Positions 24,500 to 36,900 of a stretch of DNA of 64,000 nt are shown in pieces. Made by a program: the position numbers and the translations under genes. The stretch covers positions 62,001 through 126,000 of the forward strand of contig JAYJMM010000099.1 in the NCBI GenBank assembly GCA_037349105.1. The letters are read 5' to 3'. The notes under the pieces were generated by a model, which ran no database searches, was not told the origin of the DNA, and saw only the letters and a program-made list of their open reading frames with translations. Within the stretch, counting starts at the first letter, position 1; the number at the start of each line of letters is the position of its first letter. Source of the stretch: Limnomonas spitsbergensis. Lineage: Eukaryota; Chlorophyta; Chlorophyceae; Chlamydomonadales.

Positions 24500-24850
24500 C
24501 GTTGGCACTTGCAGTGTCCGAGGGTCTTCACCTCCTCGGGTCGCGTTCGGCACGTTTCTATTAACTGGAGAATCCGATGTAGGAAGAAGAGAAACAGAGA
24601 CAGGCGTATTGCTCTGGTCTGGGCTATGCTCTGGGCTATGGTGCAACCGTGACTATCGCATGATCTTGGGCCGAGGCTCTGCCAAAGGACGGCGCGTGTG
24701 TCGAGGCTGTAACAGGGATCGAGACTGACAGATGGGTTGGGGCGCACGCAGGTTGTTGGCGTCTGTCGATCCCAACAACGCACCACCCTCTACGTTTTTA
24801 GGCGCAGCGATGTTGAAAGTGCCGGATAGGCCTCACCTCCTCAATTTGGG
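24500..24850 (-). repeat. two related coding-like segments
   Basis: On the minus strand, 24560-24500 reads TRPEEVKTLGHCKCQRP and 24850-24800 reads TQIEEVRPIRHFQHRCA. They align over the E-E-V-x3-x-H core, and both have a GAG|GTGARG junction. They look like paralogous exon fragments downstream of the proposed end of the large minus-strand gene. One of them could be a real alternative 3' exon. Confidence 0.4.
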
Positions 24851-24900
24851 TTGCTATGAGAGAGAGGCTACATGCGCCTGCGGAGCAATGACTGTCATAT

Positions 24901-27900
24901 TCAAAGCGCTGATTGGCTGTCATCTTCACTGGCAACAGCCGAGTTCGCAGTTGAGTTCTGACCACAGGATGGCACTGCCTGTCGCTGCCCCCCAGTTGGC
25001 CAGTCTTGCACGTTCCAAAAGGCGCGTTTCTGCACTCTGCATTTTGCGACACAAAAGCCTTTGTATTTTGGATTTTTCTCTTTCTAACGCTGTTTTATGA
25101 CGCGATTCTGAGGCGAAAAGCCACGCTAACGACGACGACGGTAACCACCACCACCACCGGGGAGACAACTCCCATCATTATTACATAGATGGCTACATGT
25201 TTTACTCTGGGTACCACCCACTTATGATTATGCAGGCAGGTGAGCATAATGTGTCCTGAACGAAGCACTGCTCCATGCTCCAGTTAAATGGTGCGCCACA
25301 AGCGTTCTTTCCCCTTCCCCCTCAGCCCGCTCCCCCCCTCACCCTTGCTTCACTCCCATCAACATCAAGCACACTAAGTGCATCATGGCTATCCACCCAA
25401 TGTCATTTCGGCCCTTTAACCCGGCACAGTCCTGTCCCACCTGTCAAGTTTGTGCACCTCACGTTGCCACACTGCATCACCACCGCATCTCCAAGGAGTT
25501 CGCCCATTAGGAGGCCCCAGTCCGGGTCCTGCATGGTACAGGTTGTGGGTTGCAGGGTGAGGAGACACAGTCTGGTCCTGCAAGGTATTAGGGTGAGGAG
25601 ACATGGCCACAAGGGTAAAGAGAACCAGTCAGGGTCCTATAGGGTACAGGGTGGGGGTGCAGGGTGAGGTGAAAATAGCGGAAATCGGGTTCAGAGAGCA
25701 GGGATAGCAAGTTCAGGTGTAGCGTCCCTGGATGTTACCGAGTCTAAGGCTATGCTGATGTACAGTGCTGTACATCTACAGCATGAACAGTGCATCGTAT
25801 CTTGAGGAGAGTTTGAGGAGACGCTGACAGTACTGAGCGAGGCGGGGCTCCTTATCAGGCCATACTCTCATCCTTATTCAACGATATCAGCAGTGTGCTA
25901 CAACAGGTCTGGCTAAGCTGAAAGGCATCAGCCAAGCATGAGCAGACCATATTGCCTCATATAATAATACAAGGGAAGGCACACGTAGTGCGCGTTGCCT
26001 GTGGGCAGTTCTGATTGCATGCACATCAGTATATCGCCTAAACCTCAAGGCAAGGCCTGCATGTCTAGCCCCCCCCGGTGCATGTGTCAGGCTTCAGCTA
26101 CACTTAAACAATTCATCTACCGTAGAACCACTTAAACTCCGCGCACCCCAAAAATAAACAATTTGTTTTTTTGTCGCGCAGCTTAAAATAATTTAAAAAA
26201 CGGTCGCGCAGTGACGAAATTTGGGGAATTAATTTAATTTCTGGCTGCGCAGGAGTTCTTACAGGCACCTGACCGACTCTTTGCGCACAGATTAGGGTGG
26301 AAACCTGCGTCCAACTCCGCACGATGCTGATTTTTTTATTAATCATTAGCGCGCAGCATGTCCGCGCAGGCGCGCACCCCAATAATTATTTAATTACGAG
26401 CGTAGTCAAAGTGGTTCTACGGTACATCACATTTAGCGAGCAGGGGTGCATTGAACCTAGCTGCCTGGGCCACCAACAGTAGGCTGGTCAAGGCTGGGGC
26501 AGAAGCAGCCCAGTGGCGACCGTCAGCCAGCGGCCTGGAGTGCACTTCAATACATATGCAGTTAGTCTCCCCCCCCCTCACCTGCCAAGGCAGTGAAACG
26601 GGAGTCCCTGTGACCACATCTCCAGCAGCAGCAGTTGCGACAACAATGGAGGCACCAGCAGAGCCTCCTTTGCCCAATGATGCAATCGCGACAGAAGAGG
26701 CAGAACCAGATTTATGAGATCCATTGGATCCAGATCCAGCAGATCCGTTGGAAACAGATCCGGATCCTGCATGTGCTCCGGAGCCTTCTTTCCCGCTAGG
26801 CCGCCGGTGGCCTTCCATTACAGGCGCGAGGGGAACTTGCTCGATGGCCTTCAGACGAGACCCAAGCGAGACGGCCGCCTCGGCAACTGCCTGCGGTGCA
26901 CAGGTGCAAGTCAAAGGCAAAGTCAAGGAAACCCATGTCCAGACACCCCCCCAGCAGAACAGGTGCCTCAGCCACTGATTGAGAGGCACTCGCGGAAGTC
27001 AAGACCATGTCGAACAATAGCATGCAAGATAAGATATGTGCATCCTCCCTTATGCTTCCTCCTGCATGAACCCTCTTTCCCTACGCTGGCACAAAGTGAC
27101 CTGTGCCTCCAATCCTGCGCATCTTCCTCAACTTTCCTTCAGCCGTACCTGGGGTAGGCCCATTCCTGTGCCCACTGCCCACACAATTATACCCATTCCC
27201 TAAGGGAGGGGCCCTGCCCCCTTGTATAATAGTACTGCGTCCCACACACAGTCACACACACTGATCATAGGCCAAACCCTGGTCATATACTCATCATGCA
27301 ATTGCTCCACTCCCAAGATCCCAAAGACAAAAACACCTCCTTGAAGAGCTTGCCCCCTCCCCCTTGCGCATCTCACCTACCCCCCACTACCAAATGCCCG
27401 CATCAGGTTTTCATCCCAGTACCACTTGCCTGCAACAGGTCCTCCACTTTGCCGGACGACAGCTCAGAGGAGGATGTTGACCCAGCTCCTGATGTCCCAC
27501 CCGGCCGCCCATCTCGCTGCTGCTGTTTGCGTCCCGACCCGCTGTCTGCCCTGCGGCCACCGGCGCCTGCTCCTGCTGCTCCTCCCCTTGCAGGCAGGGC
27601 AGATTGTAACCTGCGGCCAGGTAATGGTGTCAGCTGAGGTGGAGCTGAGGTGGAGGTGGAGGTGGAGCCGTGTTGCTGTGCCTCCAGAATATGAGAAGTT
27701 TGAACAAATTGTGAAAGGTCTCATACAGGATGCTTGTAGGATCAGGTGTATTCAAGGGCTGTGGATAGGCTGTGGGCACATTGTGTTGGAAGAGAGGCCA
27801 GATCCATGTAACATTGTCAAATCACAAGATGGTTGTGGTTTGACAATCAAAGGGGATGTCCACAAGACAGGGCACGAACTTCGGCATCGGGTCCAGAGAT

Positions 27901-30900
27901 GGAACACATGCTGCCACTTCAATCATCTCGCACCAACTAGGGATCAAAACTGGAGTATTATGGTTACAGCACTGAATCAGGTGCCGGGTTGATTCTGGAG
28001 TTCTGACCGATCCTTTCGAACCATGCCTCAAACTGAAGTAATGAACCAAACAGGACAGCCGCTCACTTATGTGAACTGTGTGTACAACAAGGTGTCCAGG
28101 GTCCTGCGCTCCCATGTCACCTGGCGCATGCTGTCATCATGGTCTCCTCAACACTCTTGCAAGCCTTGAGAGCAGGCTTCAAGGGCTGACGGTGGGAGGC
28201 ACTAGCCCCGCCGGTCGCTCCAGGCCCTGGCCCAGGCACCGCTGTCACCGCCTTGGACAAACTGCTGGTACAGCTCCGTACGGACAGAAGCATCCGGGAG
28301 AGCGTTTGATGGAGCTGAACCGGGTAGGTAGCCTGCGCTGACTCAGCAGCAGCTTCCCCTCCCGAGCCTGCCCGCCCAGCGACCAAGGACCCAGCATCAG
28401 TCCCGCTGCCTCTCGTATGCGTTGGACACGATGCCTGCTGCGCCGCATGCTCAGTGGTCAAGGCCGACGCCTCGCACAACAATCGCGCCGCATCATCTCC
28501 TGCAAGCTGCTGCAGCGGTCCGCTCTCTAACAGGAAGGCGCACCTGTGAGATGTGTGACATGTGTGACGCAGGTGGGGGACCAGCTGACACACTCAAAGT
28601 CACACCTGTGTGCTGTGTAATGTGTGATGTATGTGATGCAGAAGAGAAATCCGGCTAGCCGGCTCAGGATGCGCAAACTCCTACTCCTGGTGACCACAAC
28701 ATTGCCCAGCTGGAATGTCAAGGCAAGCGAGCATGACCGCAGGATCAGGCCCAGTATGTGAGACGACAGGAGCAAGGTAAGGAGTAAGACCCTCACCCTG
28801 CTCGTGATCACAGACATGGGTGCCCCCCAGCTTCCCCTCAGCTACCCTCCAGCTCCCCCCCCATCAACTGCATGCTGCCACACGGCCTCCCCCCTTTCAT
28901 ATTGATGGACATGGGCATCCCCCAGCTTCCACTCAGCTACCATCCAGCTACCCCTCCATCATCTGCATGCTGCCACAAAGCCTATCCCCCATTTCATATT
29001 GACGGACATGGGTACCCCCCAGCTTCCACTCACCAGCTGCATGCCGCCACACAGTCCTCTAGCACCCGGTGGGGGGAGGGCTGCTGCTGCTGCTGCTGTT
29101 GTTGCACGAGTGAGGGGGAGGACCCAGGCGCAGTGCCTGTAGAGGTGCCACTGGATGCGGTCCGGGCGCCCCCTAGGGAGCTGAGACGCGCGAGGGAGGC
29201 CCCCAGGCGAAGGAGCATGTCCTACGGACAAGGGAAGGGGCAGACATCAATGTAATGCCAAGCAGATGTGGCTGCTCATTAAATAAAATAAATAGGGGCT
29301 GCCGAGGTGCCGAGGCATGGTAAAGGAGATCAGAAAACAATTTGGAGAATAATCCGTCCTGGAACTAGCTTGCGGGGAGAGCTCAAAAGATCCTGACAGG
29401 CCCCGACACCTGCCAAACACGTATGAGTAAGGCCTAAATGGATTTAGCCTCACTGTTTGGGCCTGGCATCATCAGTGATCACCATGAACACAACCTTGTT
29501 TATCAGGACACATGAAGTGTTCCCTGGAAAGTAACAATGTCCTTCAGGGATGCAGCGGGTGCGGATGCGATCCGTCAGTGCTCCTGTCCGTCTGCCCTGG
29601 ACCATCTTGGGCAAGCTGCGGGGCTGCCACCACTGGGCCGATAAAGCCCAAACCTTGACTGACCTACAGCCGGTGGCCCAAGCAACAGGGCTTGCTGCAC
29701 CAGCCCCGCCAGCCCTCCTGGCTGTAGCTGACTTATAGCTGAAGCCCCCTAAAATAAACATGTGTGCGCTTCTCTGGGCTTCAGGACACATTTACACTTC
29801 CCTCTATGGTCGCCTACCTAGTGCTGCGGCTAAACGGGGGGCTTCCGTGAGCTAAGCCTCATTTTGTCTTACTTATTTATTCTCTCATTCATTCATTCAC
29901 CCTTCCCTCCTCACCAAGCATCTGGTTGCCCCCAGGGCCAGCAAGACCGCAGCATTGGCAGTAGAGGCTACTGAGGCCAGGGGCCTGCCTGCCTCGTCTA
30001 GCTGCTGTGCCTTCAAGCGGCTGAGCAGCTGCCCCAGACAAGAGCCTGCCTGGCGCAGTAGCCCAGGGACGCCTGCCGCAGCCATAGCCTGCAAGACCCA
30101 GTGAAGATTGTCAGCACGCAACACCAAACTTGCATCAGGCAGCGGCCAAAGCTTGCCAAAAAGACAGCCTAGAATATCTGCATCTGAAAAGCAAAAAATC
30201 CAGCAGGCAACAACGCATGCCAGGCTGCAGCCATAGCCTGCCAGAATTCCAGAGAAGAGAGTCCGCATCTGAAAAGTAAAAAACCCAAGAAGAAGAAGAG
30301 GCAGCATGCCCCAAGCTGCACCCAGAACCTGCAAACATAAGTGAGGAGATGAAGCAAGCAACAACAAACAACAGGGATTCGACAGCTGGAAACTAAGCAT
30401 CAGAAAACCAGCGAGTAACAGCAAGCAACAGGACACATCCCCAGAGCTTACAAAACTGGAAGAGAACCGTACATTGTTCTTCTTCTTCGTGCCACACTTT
30501 TAACCCCGTTCTCCCTTAAACCCTCCCCCCATCCTTGAAGGCATGTTGCCCACCTCAAAGCTAGCATCATTGATGGCGCCCCTCACCCATATCTGTGACT
30601 ATGTCATTGTGCGCCAGACCACCTGTTGAGGGGTCGGTGGGCAGCCAGCACTGGGCCAATTGGGGTCAAACCGCGATAAGGCCATCGCCGGTTACTTAAG
30701 CAGCAGGGCTTGCTGCACAGAGCCAGGGCCTGCGGGCCGTTGGCCCGGTTGGAGCTGATCAACCTCGCCCCCCCCCCCCCCCCCCCACACACACCTGCAT
30801 CACCCTCAGCAGCAACTCCACGCATTCACACTCCAGCTGCGCCTCAGCAATCAGCTCCAGGCGAGCCAGCGCCTGCTCGGCAACCAAGCTCTTGGAGCCG

Positions 30901-33900
30901 TTGCCGTTGGCGCTCCCGCCTTCATCGTCTCCAACCCCAGACCCCGAGTGCACCGTCCCGGGGCGGCCGCCTGCAGACTCCGAAACCACAGTCTCGCTTC
31001 CTGCCACGCCCGGGCGGGATGAGAGCGTGCCACCTGCCGCACCTCCACCAGCCGCCAGGGTGGCACAGGCGGATGAGGATGAGGCGGAGCCCCCTGTGCT
31101 GCACTTCCATACGCGTGGCAGCCAGGGCCCGCTGCACGACGCCTCAACAAGCTTGAGGTTCTCAGTCAGAGCCGCAGCCAGCTCCTGAATATACAAACAC
31201 CAAATTGGTAAACCTGAACATTAGTGAAGGAAGTTTGTCAGCAAGCGCACGACAGGTGCCTGCCCTTCAACCCCAGCACACACAAACGGGGCTTAGGAGC
31301 AGGCCACGACAATAATGTGTGGACAAAGTACAACAGAAGCTTTCCTGTAGTGCTAAGTACCCCAGTTGTGTCTGGCTTCACTGTCGTTCACACATCACAG
31401 CTCACTTCCTAGCTCAACTGTGGGCCTTCACATGATTTATGTCTAGGTCTTAACATGTAGGGCCATAATCGCAGAATCTGCACCATAGGAATCACCACTA
31501 GGGCTAGACTGAGGGTTTTCAGAAACCATAGCTTTTGAGCTGAAGTACCTCAAGGAGCCCATTCCATCGTTTCTCTAGCTTCTTTGCAGCTTCCTTCTTT
31601 GCCTTCCCAGAGCTGTAGTCAACGGCCGGCTCCTGAGCAGAGGGGAAAGGTGGATATGTCTCAGTCTGAGTCCCTGTCATAAACAAATTCCATTCAAACC
31701 AGGAGAGATGGTAACAAAATGATCCAACCTTGAAGGACTTCAGCACGGCATTGCAAATGCTGATCAGGGCTGATATACATATCAAGCCTGTACTTTCCCA
31801 CTGAATGTCAACCCAGATAAAAGCAAAAATACAGGTCACTGGCCCCTCACCCCAAACAATCTGCCCCCCCCACACACACACACACCTGCAGCAGTGTGAC
31901 GGCTAGTGTGACTCTGTCCACTGTCTTCATGAGGCCATTGCCGGCAGGAGGAAGAAGCTGAGAGACAGCGGCAGCAGCAACATACATGGAGGCCAGCTGA
32001 TAGGGCCAATTGCTGCACAGAGGGGGAGGTGGGGGCAAGGTAAGGCATCAGGAGGCGGACCAGGTGGTAGTGGTAACGTACATGGAGGCCAGCTGATAGG
32101 GCCAATTGCTGCACAGAGTGGACAGGGAAAGCAATTTATTATGCTTGGACAAAATACAGGGTGAGGCTGGCCACACTTCTCCATCAATTATGAAGCACAG
32201 ACCCCATCAAAATCAGCCCGGCTGCTCCTTATGGCCCTCAGATTAGGAGACTGGCCAGCCACGAAAGCTTTTATGAGCGCAAGGTTGGCTGAAATGCAAG
32301 CCAGCTCAGAGAATTGGCACGTCGAGGACAGAAGGAGGCAGCCGTCAGGTAGCTGGTGATACTGCATAAGCATTCAGCTGTATTGGTGGGTTGCGGACAA
32401 AGCTGTGTTGGGATTTCAGCCTTTCAGACCCAAGCCCCCATCAGTCCTGCCAGAGTTTATTTTCTGGGAGCAAAGCGCGGGGGGGGGGAAAGAACAAAAA
32501 TTGACCCCATTCCCCTTTTTTGTAGAGCTTGACGAGAGCGTTCCAGCTGTTATTAGATGTTTTTGGCCCAGGGGGGGGGGGGGGGGGATATGGGGGGGCA
32601 ACATTGGGGGGGGGGGACGGTGGTCTCCCAACAAATCCAATATTTGGGAAACTTACTCTACTTTTTACTGTTGGTCTGTTGAGGCTGACAGCGGCACCTC
32701 TGTGTTCTTCTTGCCAACATGAGTCCATTCACATCCTAAAATGTTGCTTGAATTACCACGTGACCCCCTGGCCCCCCATACTGAGGGTTTGGCTCTTTTG
32801 GAGACACCCAGAAACCAGCTGAGCTCTCAGTCAGATCCGTCTGGTGAGTACCTGCTGATGGGTACTACTGAAACTGTCCTTAGCCTGACTTGCGCCTCAA
32901 CGCCTGATTAGCAGCTGGCGGAGGCAGATGTGGCAAGCTTCGCGGTGACGGTGGGGGAATTAGAGAGGGAGTAGTGGGCAAAGAGGTCCCGCTGAGGGAG
33001 AGGACGAAGGCAGTGAGGGAGCTCATGGCCAAGATGAAGGCTGATGCCATCGCATTGCCACCGCCATCCAGGCCATCTGCTCTCTGGAAACATGTGATCG
33101 CTAGCTAGAAGTAGTCGGTAGTCAATAGCCTCGCTGAGCTCAGTACCCAAATTGACTGTTGGTATGAATTGTGATTGCTAGCGAGCATTAGTCAGTACTC
33201 AATAGCCTGGCTGGGCCCAGTACCAGAATTGACTGTTGGCATGAATTGTCATCAACTAACGATTTGAAACATACCAGTAGAAGCGCCTTGAAGAGCTGAT
33301 AAAAAACACCCCTAACATGCCATGTAATTTTGGATTTTGACTGGGATATTTGAATTTCAATGGGTTCCGGAGACGGTAGGTGGGTAAGTGGTAGGCTTCG
33401 GTGCTCATTTTGGGGGGGGGCATGGGGTCCCTGGCTTTTTTATTTGCCCCCCCCCTCGGAGCAACACCATATTTTGTTTGACGTTCCTAAAGCCTGATCG
33501 CGACCGTACCTGGACCGGCGTCCAGCTTGCAGTCCAAGCAGCATGGCAAGCTATACATGAAGCCTCTATGTGTTGCTAAACTGTAAGGGAATGATTGCTA
33601 AGCCACACAAAATAACCACCGCGCCCTACCTGCGTGGTCGATGTGAGGGCTGCCTCCGCAGCAACGTGCTTCCCTTGTGGGTATCCGACAAGGCTGTCAG
33701 ATCCGTTAGATCTACCAGATCCTCCAGATCAGCACACGTGCCTAAGGAAGGGGGAGCAGTCAGATCCATCAGATCCACTAGATCCTCAAGACCAGCACAC
33801 ATGTCTGAGGACAAGGGGGGCTGATAAGGCCGACAGATCCGTTAGATCTCCTAGATCCTTGAGGTCAGCGCACAAGCCTGAGGAAAAGGGGCACAGGGGC

Positions 33901-36900
33901 AGGGTGCAGGGCTCATGATGCCCTCCTGGGCTGTGAGTTTTAACAATGGTGTATAAGACTCACTGTGGGCATGTCACGGTAAGTGGCTGGTGCGTGTGGA
34001 GCGCAGCATTGACAAAAGCAATCACTGTGGCCATAAGTCCAGCAAGCCTCTGGCTAGCATCTGCGTCCAGTCATGATAGCATGGCAGGATAATGCGGCAA
34101 TGCAAGGAAGCGGTGTGCAACTGATGTGATGGTATGGGGGCGGTCACAAAAGGCCTCAGCCTCATACCCCTAACACACGGCCTGGGCCTCGGACATCATC
34201 CACCCTGCTCCCTCAACATTGACGTGCCCACTGGTGCATGTCAGGATAAGACAGGGCTGAGATCAGAGACATGGATACAGGCTCCACGGGGCCAGTTCAG
34301 GAGATAAATACTTCATAAGCATTCCTATTTATGATCCATTGCCACATCCATCCCCCTAGGCAATTCATAGCCTAGAATCAAAGCCCCTGCCCCTACCCGT
34401 GCACTCCAGGATGCGGCAGAGGGCTGAGCTCAGGGACACGTAGACTGGCTTGACGGCCTCCGCACCATCCGGCGCAGACAGCAGCGCATTGGCGGCCTTC
34501 CGTACCTGCATCAAGCGGTAAGGGTTCAGGGTCTAGGATTCAGGCTGTGTACCTGCATCATGTGGGGGTACAGGACAGCAGGCAGGGTTCACCATGTTAG
34601 GGGGCTAGGGTCCAGGGTTCAGCGCTGTACCATGCATTGGGGCAGGACTGGCTCAAGAGGTGGTTAAGGATGTCAAGAGGAGAATACAGGGATCAGAATT
34701 AAGCTCTGCGTCCTGGCAAAGCATACATACGCAATGCTGTGGGATGACATCGTAACTCGGAAACATGCAAATAATCATGATGCCTTGCTGGTAGCCGGAC
34801 TGGCCTCAAAACTGAAGTGGCTAAAACTCGGCTACGCAACTCAGCCATCGTAAGGACCGTAATCGGCACGGCTCTAATACCCAAGCTGATGACAGCCCTA
34901 GGACCTAGGTTATGGCATGAATGGGAACAGATGACCAATGCCCGCATTTCCAAGGGTTGCCAGGGCTGGATCCACCCACAGTTGCTAGGGCTGAGTTGAC
35001 GGGCCCAATGATGGCTGCAGCGGCAGACAGGCAGCTGTTGCAGCTCCCCCCAGCAGTGGCGGCCGCCTCAGCCAGCATCTCTTGCAGGAAGGAGCACGCC
35101 ACCGTGGCAATAAGGTAAACCATCTCCTGCAGGAAGAGGGCCAGGACAGGGAGGGCATGAGAAAACACGAGGTAGGAATGTGGGACATGATCTACTGCAG
35201 GAAGCAGGCTGGCAGGTACACTTAACCCTTATAACCCGAACTAGGCGAGTCGGTACATTGCGAGGGGAAATAAAGAACACGTGAAGCGTTGAAAGAAACG
35301 ATACAGAAATAACACGGTACGCCCCTGTTGCACTGAGGTGAACTGTCGCCTGCAAGAAGCAGGTCGGTATATTTTTGTTTTGCTGCAGCAGGACCCCTCT
35401 GCCCATGGCCGTGATGTAGGTGAAGGGTAGCCGATGCATGCTAAAATACACGGGACGTCTGATGCGTCCCACCGAAGATCTATTGGAGTCAAATGGCATA
35501 TGGGGAATTGGCAACATGACACCAGAGTGAGAGTATGTGAGATAAGCTCTCTCCACTTGCCGGCCACACATCTGGCCACTAAATCCTGAGCAAATGATGA
35601 TATGTTGCTTGATCAGAAGTGGGGGATAATTGAAACAAAGACCCAGCTAACAACATCCTTGACTAGTCCATGTCACATCGGTACGCAAAGCCGACTGTAG
35701 GGAGCAGACAGTGCATGATTGGCGTCATATCACAGGAATTGAATCTGAGGAAGCAAACCAGCTGGCCATGAAAGGGACCAGCTTCCAGAAAGTAGATCCA
35801 GAATTGACCAGAGTTTGTTTCTCTCAATCTGCCAGTGGTCAGCCACCTCAACCCAGTTACCTGGAAGGCATCCAGCCTCTGTGCAAGAGGGGATGCTCCC
35901 AAGCCTGGTGCAGGGGCGCGGTAATGGCTACGCATGGCGCCCTCAAGACTGGCCAGCACCTCCTGAGGCTCAGGGTAAGCGCCCAGGTCCTGACCTGAGG
36001 AGTGTGGGGATCAGGGTTCAGGGCTTGGGTTCAAGACTGGCCAGCACCTCCTGAGGCTCAGGGTAAGCGCCCAGGTCCTGACCTGAGGAGTGTGGGGATC
36101 AGGGTTCAGGGCTTGGGTTCAAGACTGGCCAGCACCTCCTGAGGCTCAGGGTAAGCGCCCAGGTCCTGACCTGAGGAGTGTGGGGATCAGGGTTCAGGGC
36201 TTGGGTTCAAGACTGGCCAGCACCTCATGAGGCTCAGGGTAAGCGCCCAGGTCCTGACCTGAGGAGTGTGGGGATCAGGGTTCAGGGCTTGGGTTCAAGG
36301 CTGGCCAGCACCTCATGAGGCTCAGGGTAAGCGCCCAGGTCCTGACCTGAGGAGTGCGGGGATCAGGGTTCAGGGCTTGGGTTCAAGGCTGGCCAGCACC
36401 TCCTGAGGCTCAGGGTAAGCGCCAAGATCCTGACCTGAGGAGTGTGGGGATCAGGGTTCAGGGCTTGGGTTCAAGACTGGCCAGCACCTCCTGAGGCTCA
36501 GGGTAAGCGCCCAGGTCCTGACCTGAGGAGTGTGGGGATCAGGGTTCAGGGCTTGGGTTCAAGGCTGGCCAGCACCTCATGAGGCTCAGGGTGGGCGCCC
36601 AGGTCCTGACCTGAGGAGTGCGGGGATCAGGGTTCAGGGCTTGGGTTCAAGACTGGCCAGCACCTCCTGAGGCTCAGGGTAAGCGCCCAGGTCCTGACCT
36701 GAGGAGTGTGGGGATCAGGGTTCAGGGCTTGAGTTCAAGGCTGGCCAGCACCTCATGAGGCTCAGGGTGAGCGCCAAGATCCTGACCTGAGGCGGGTGGG
36801 GGTGGGGATGAGGGTCAAGAGTAAAGGGTTTAGGCCCAAGGCTGGCCAGCATCTCATGAGGTTCAGGATAAGCGCCCAGGTAGTGATCTGAGGGGTGGGT

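Noticed and set aside
28660..28817. Hydrophobic minus-strand segment as an exon of the large gene
   Set aside because: The exons at 29221-29034 and 28543-28121 join directly in phase (2 to 1), leaving no room for it.
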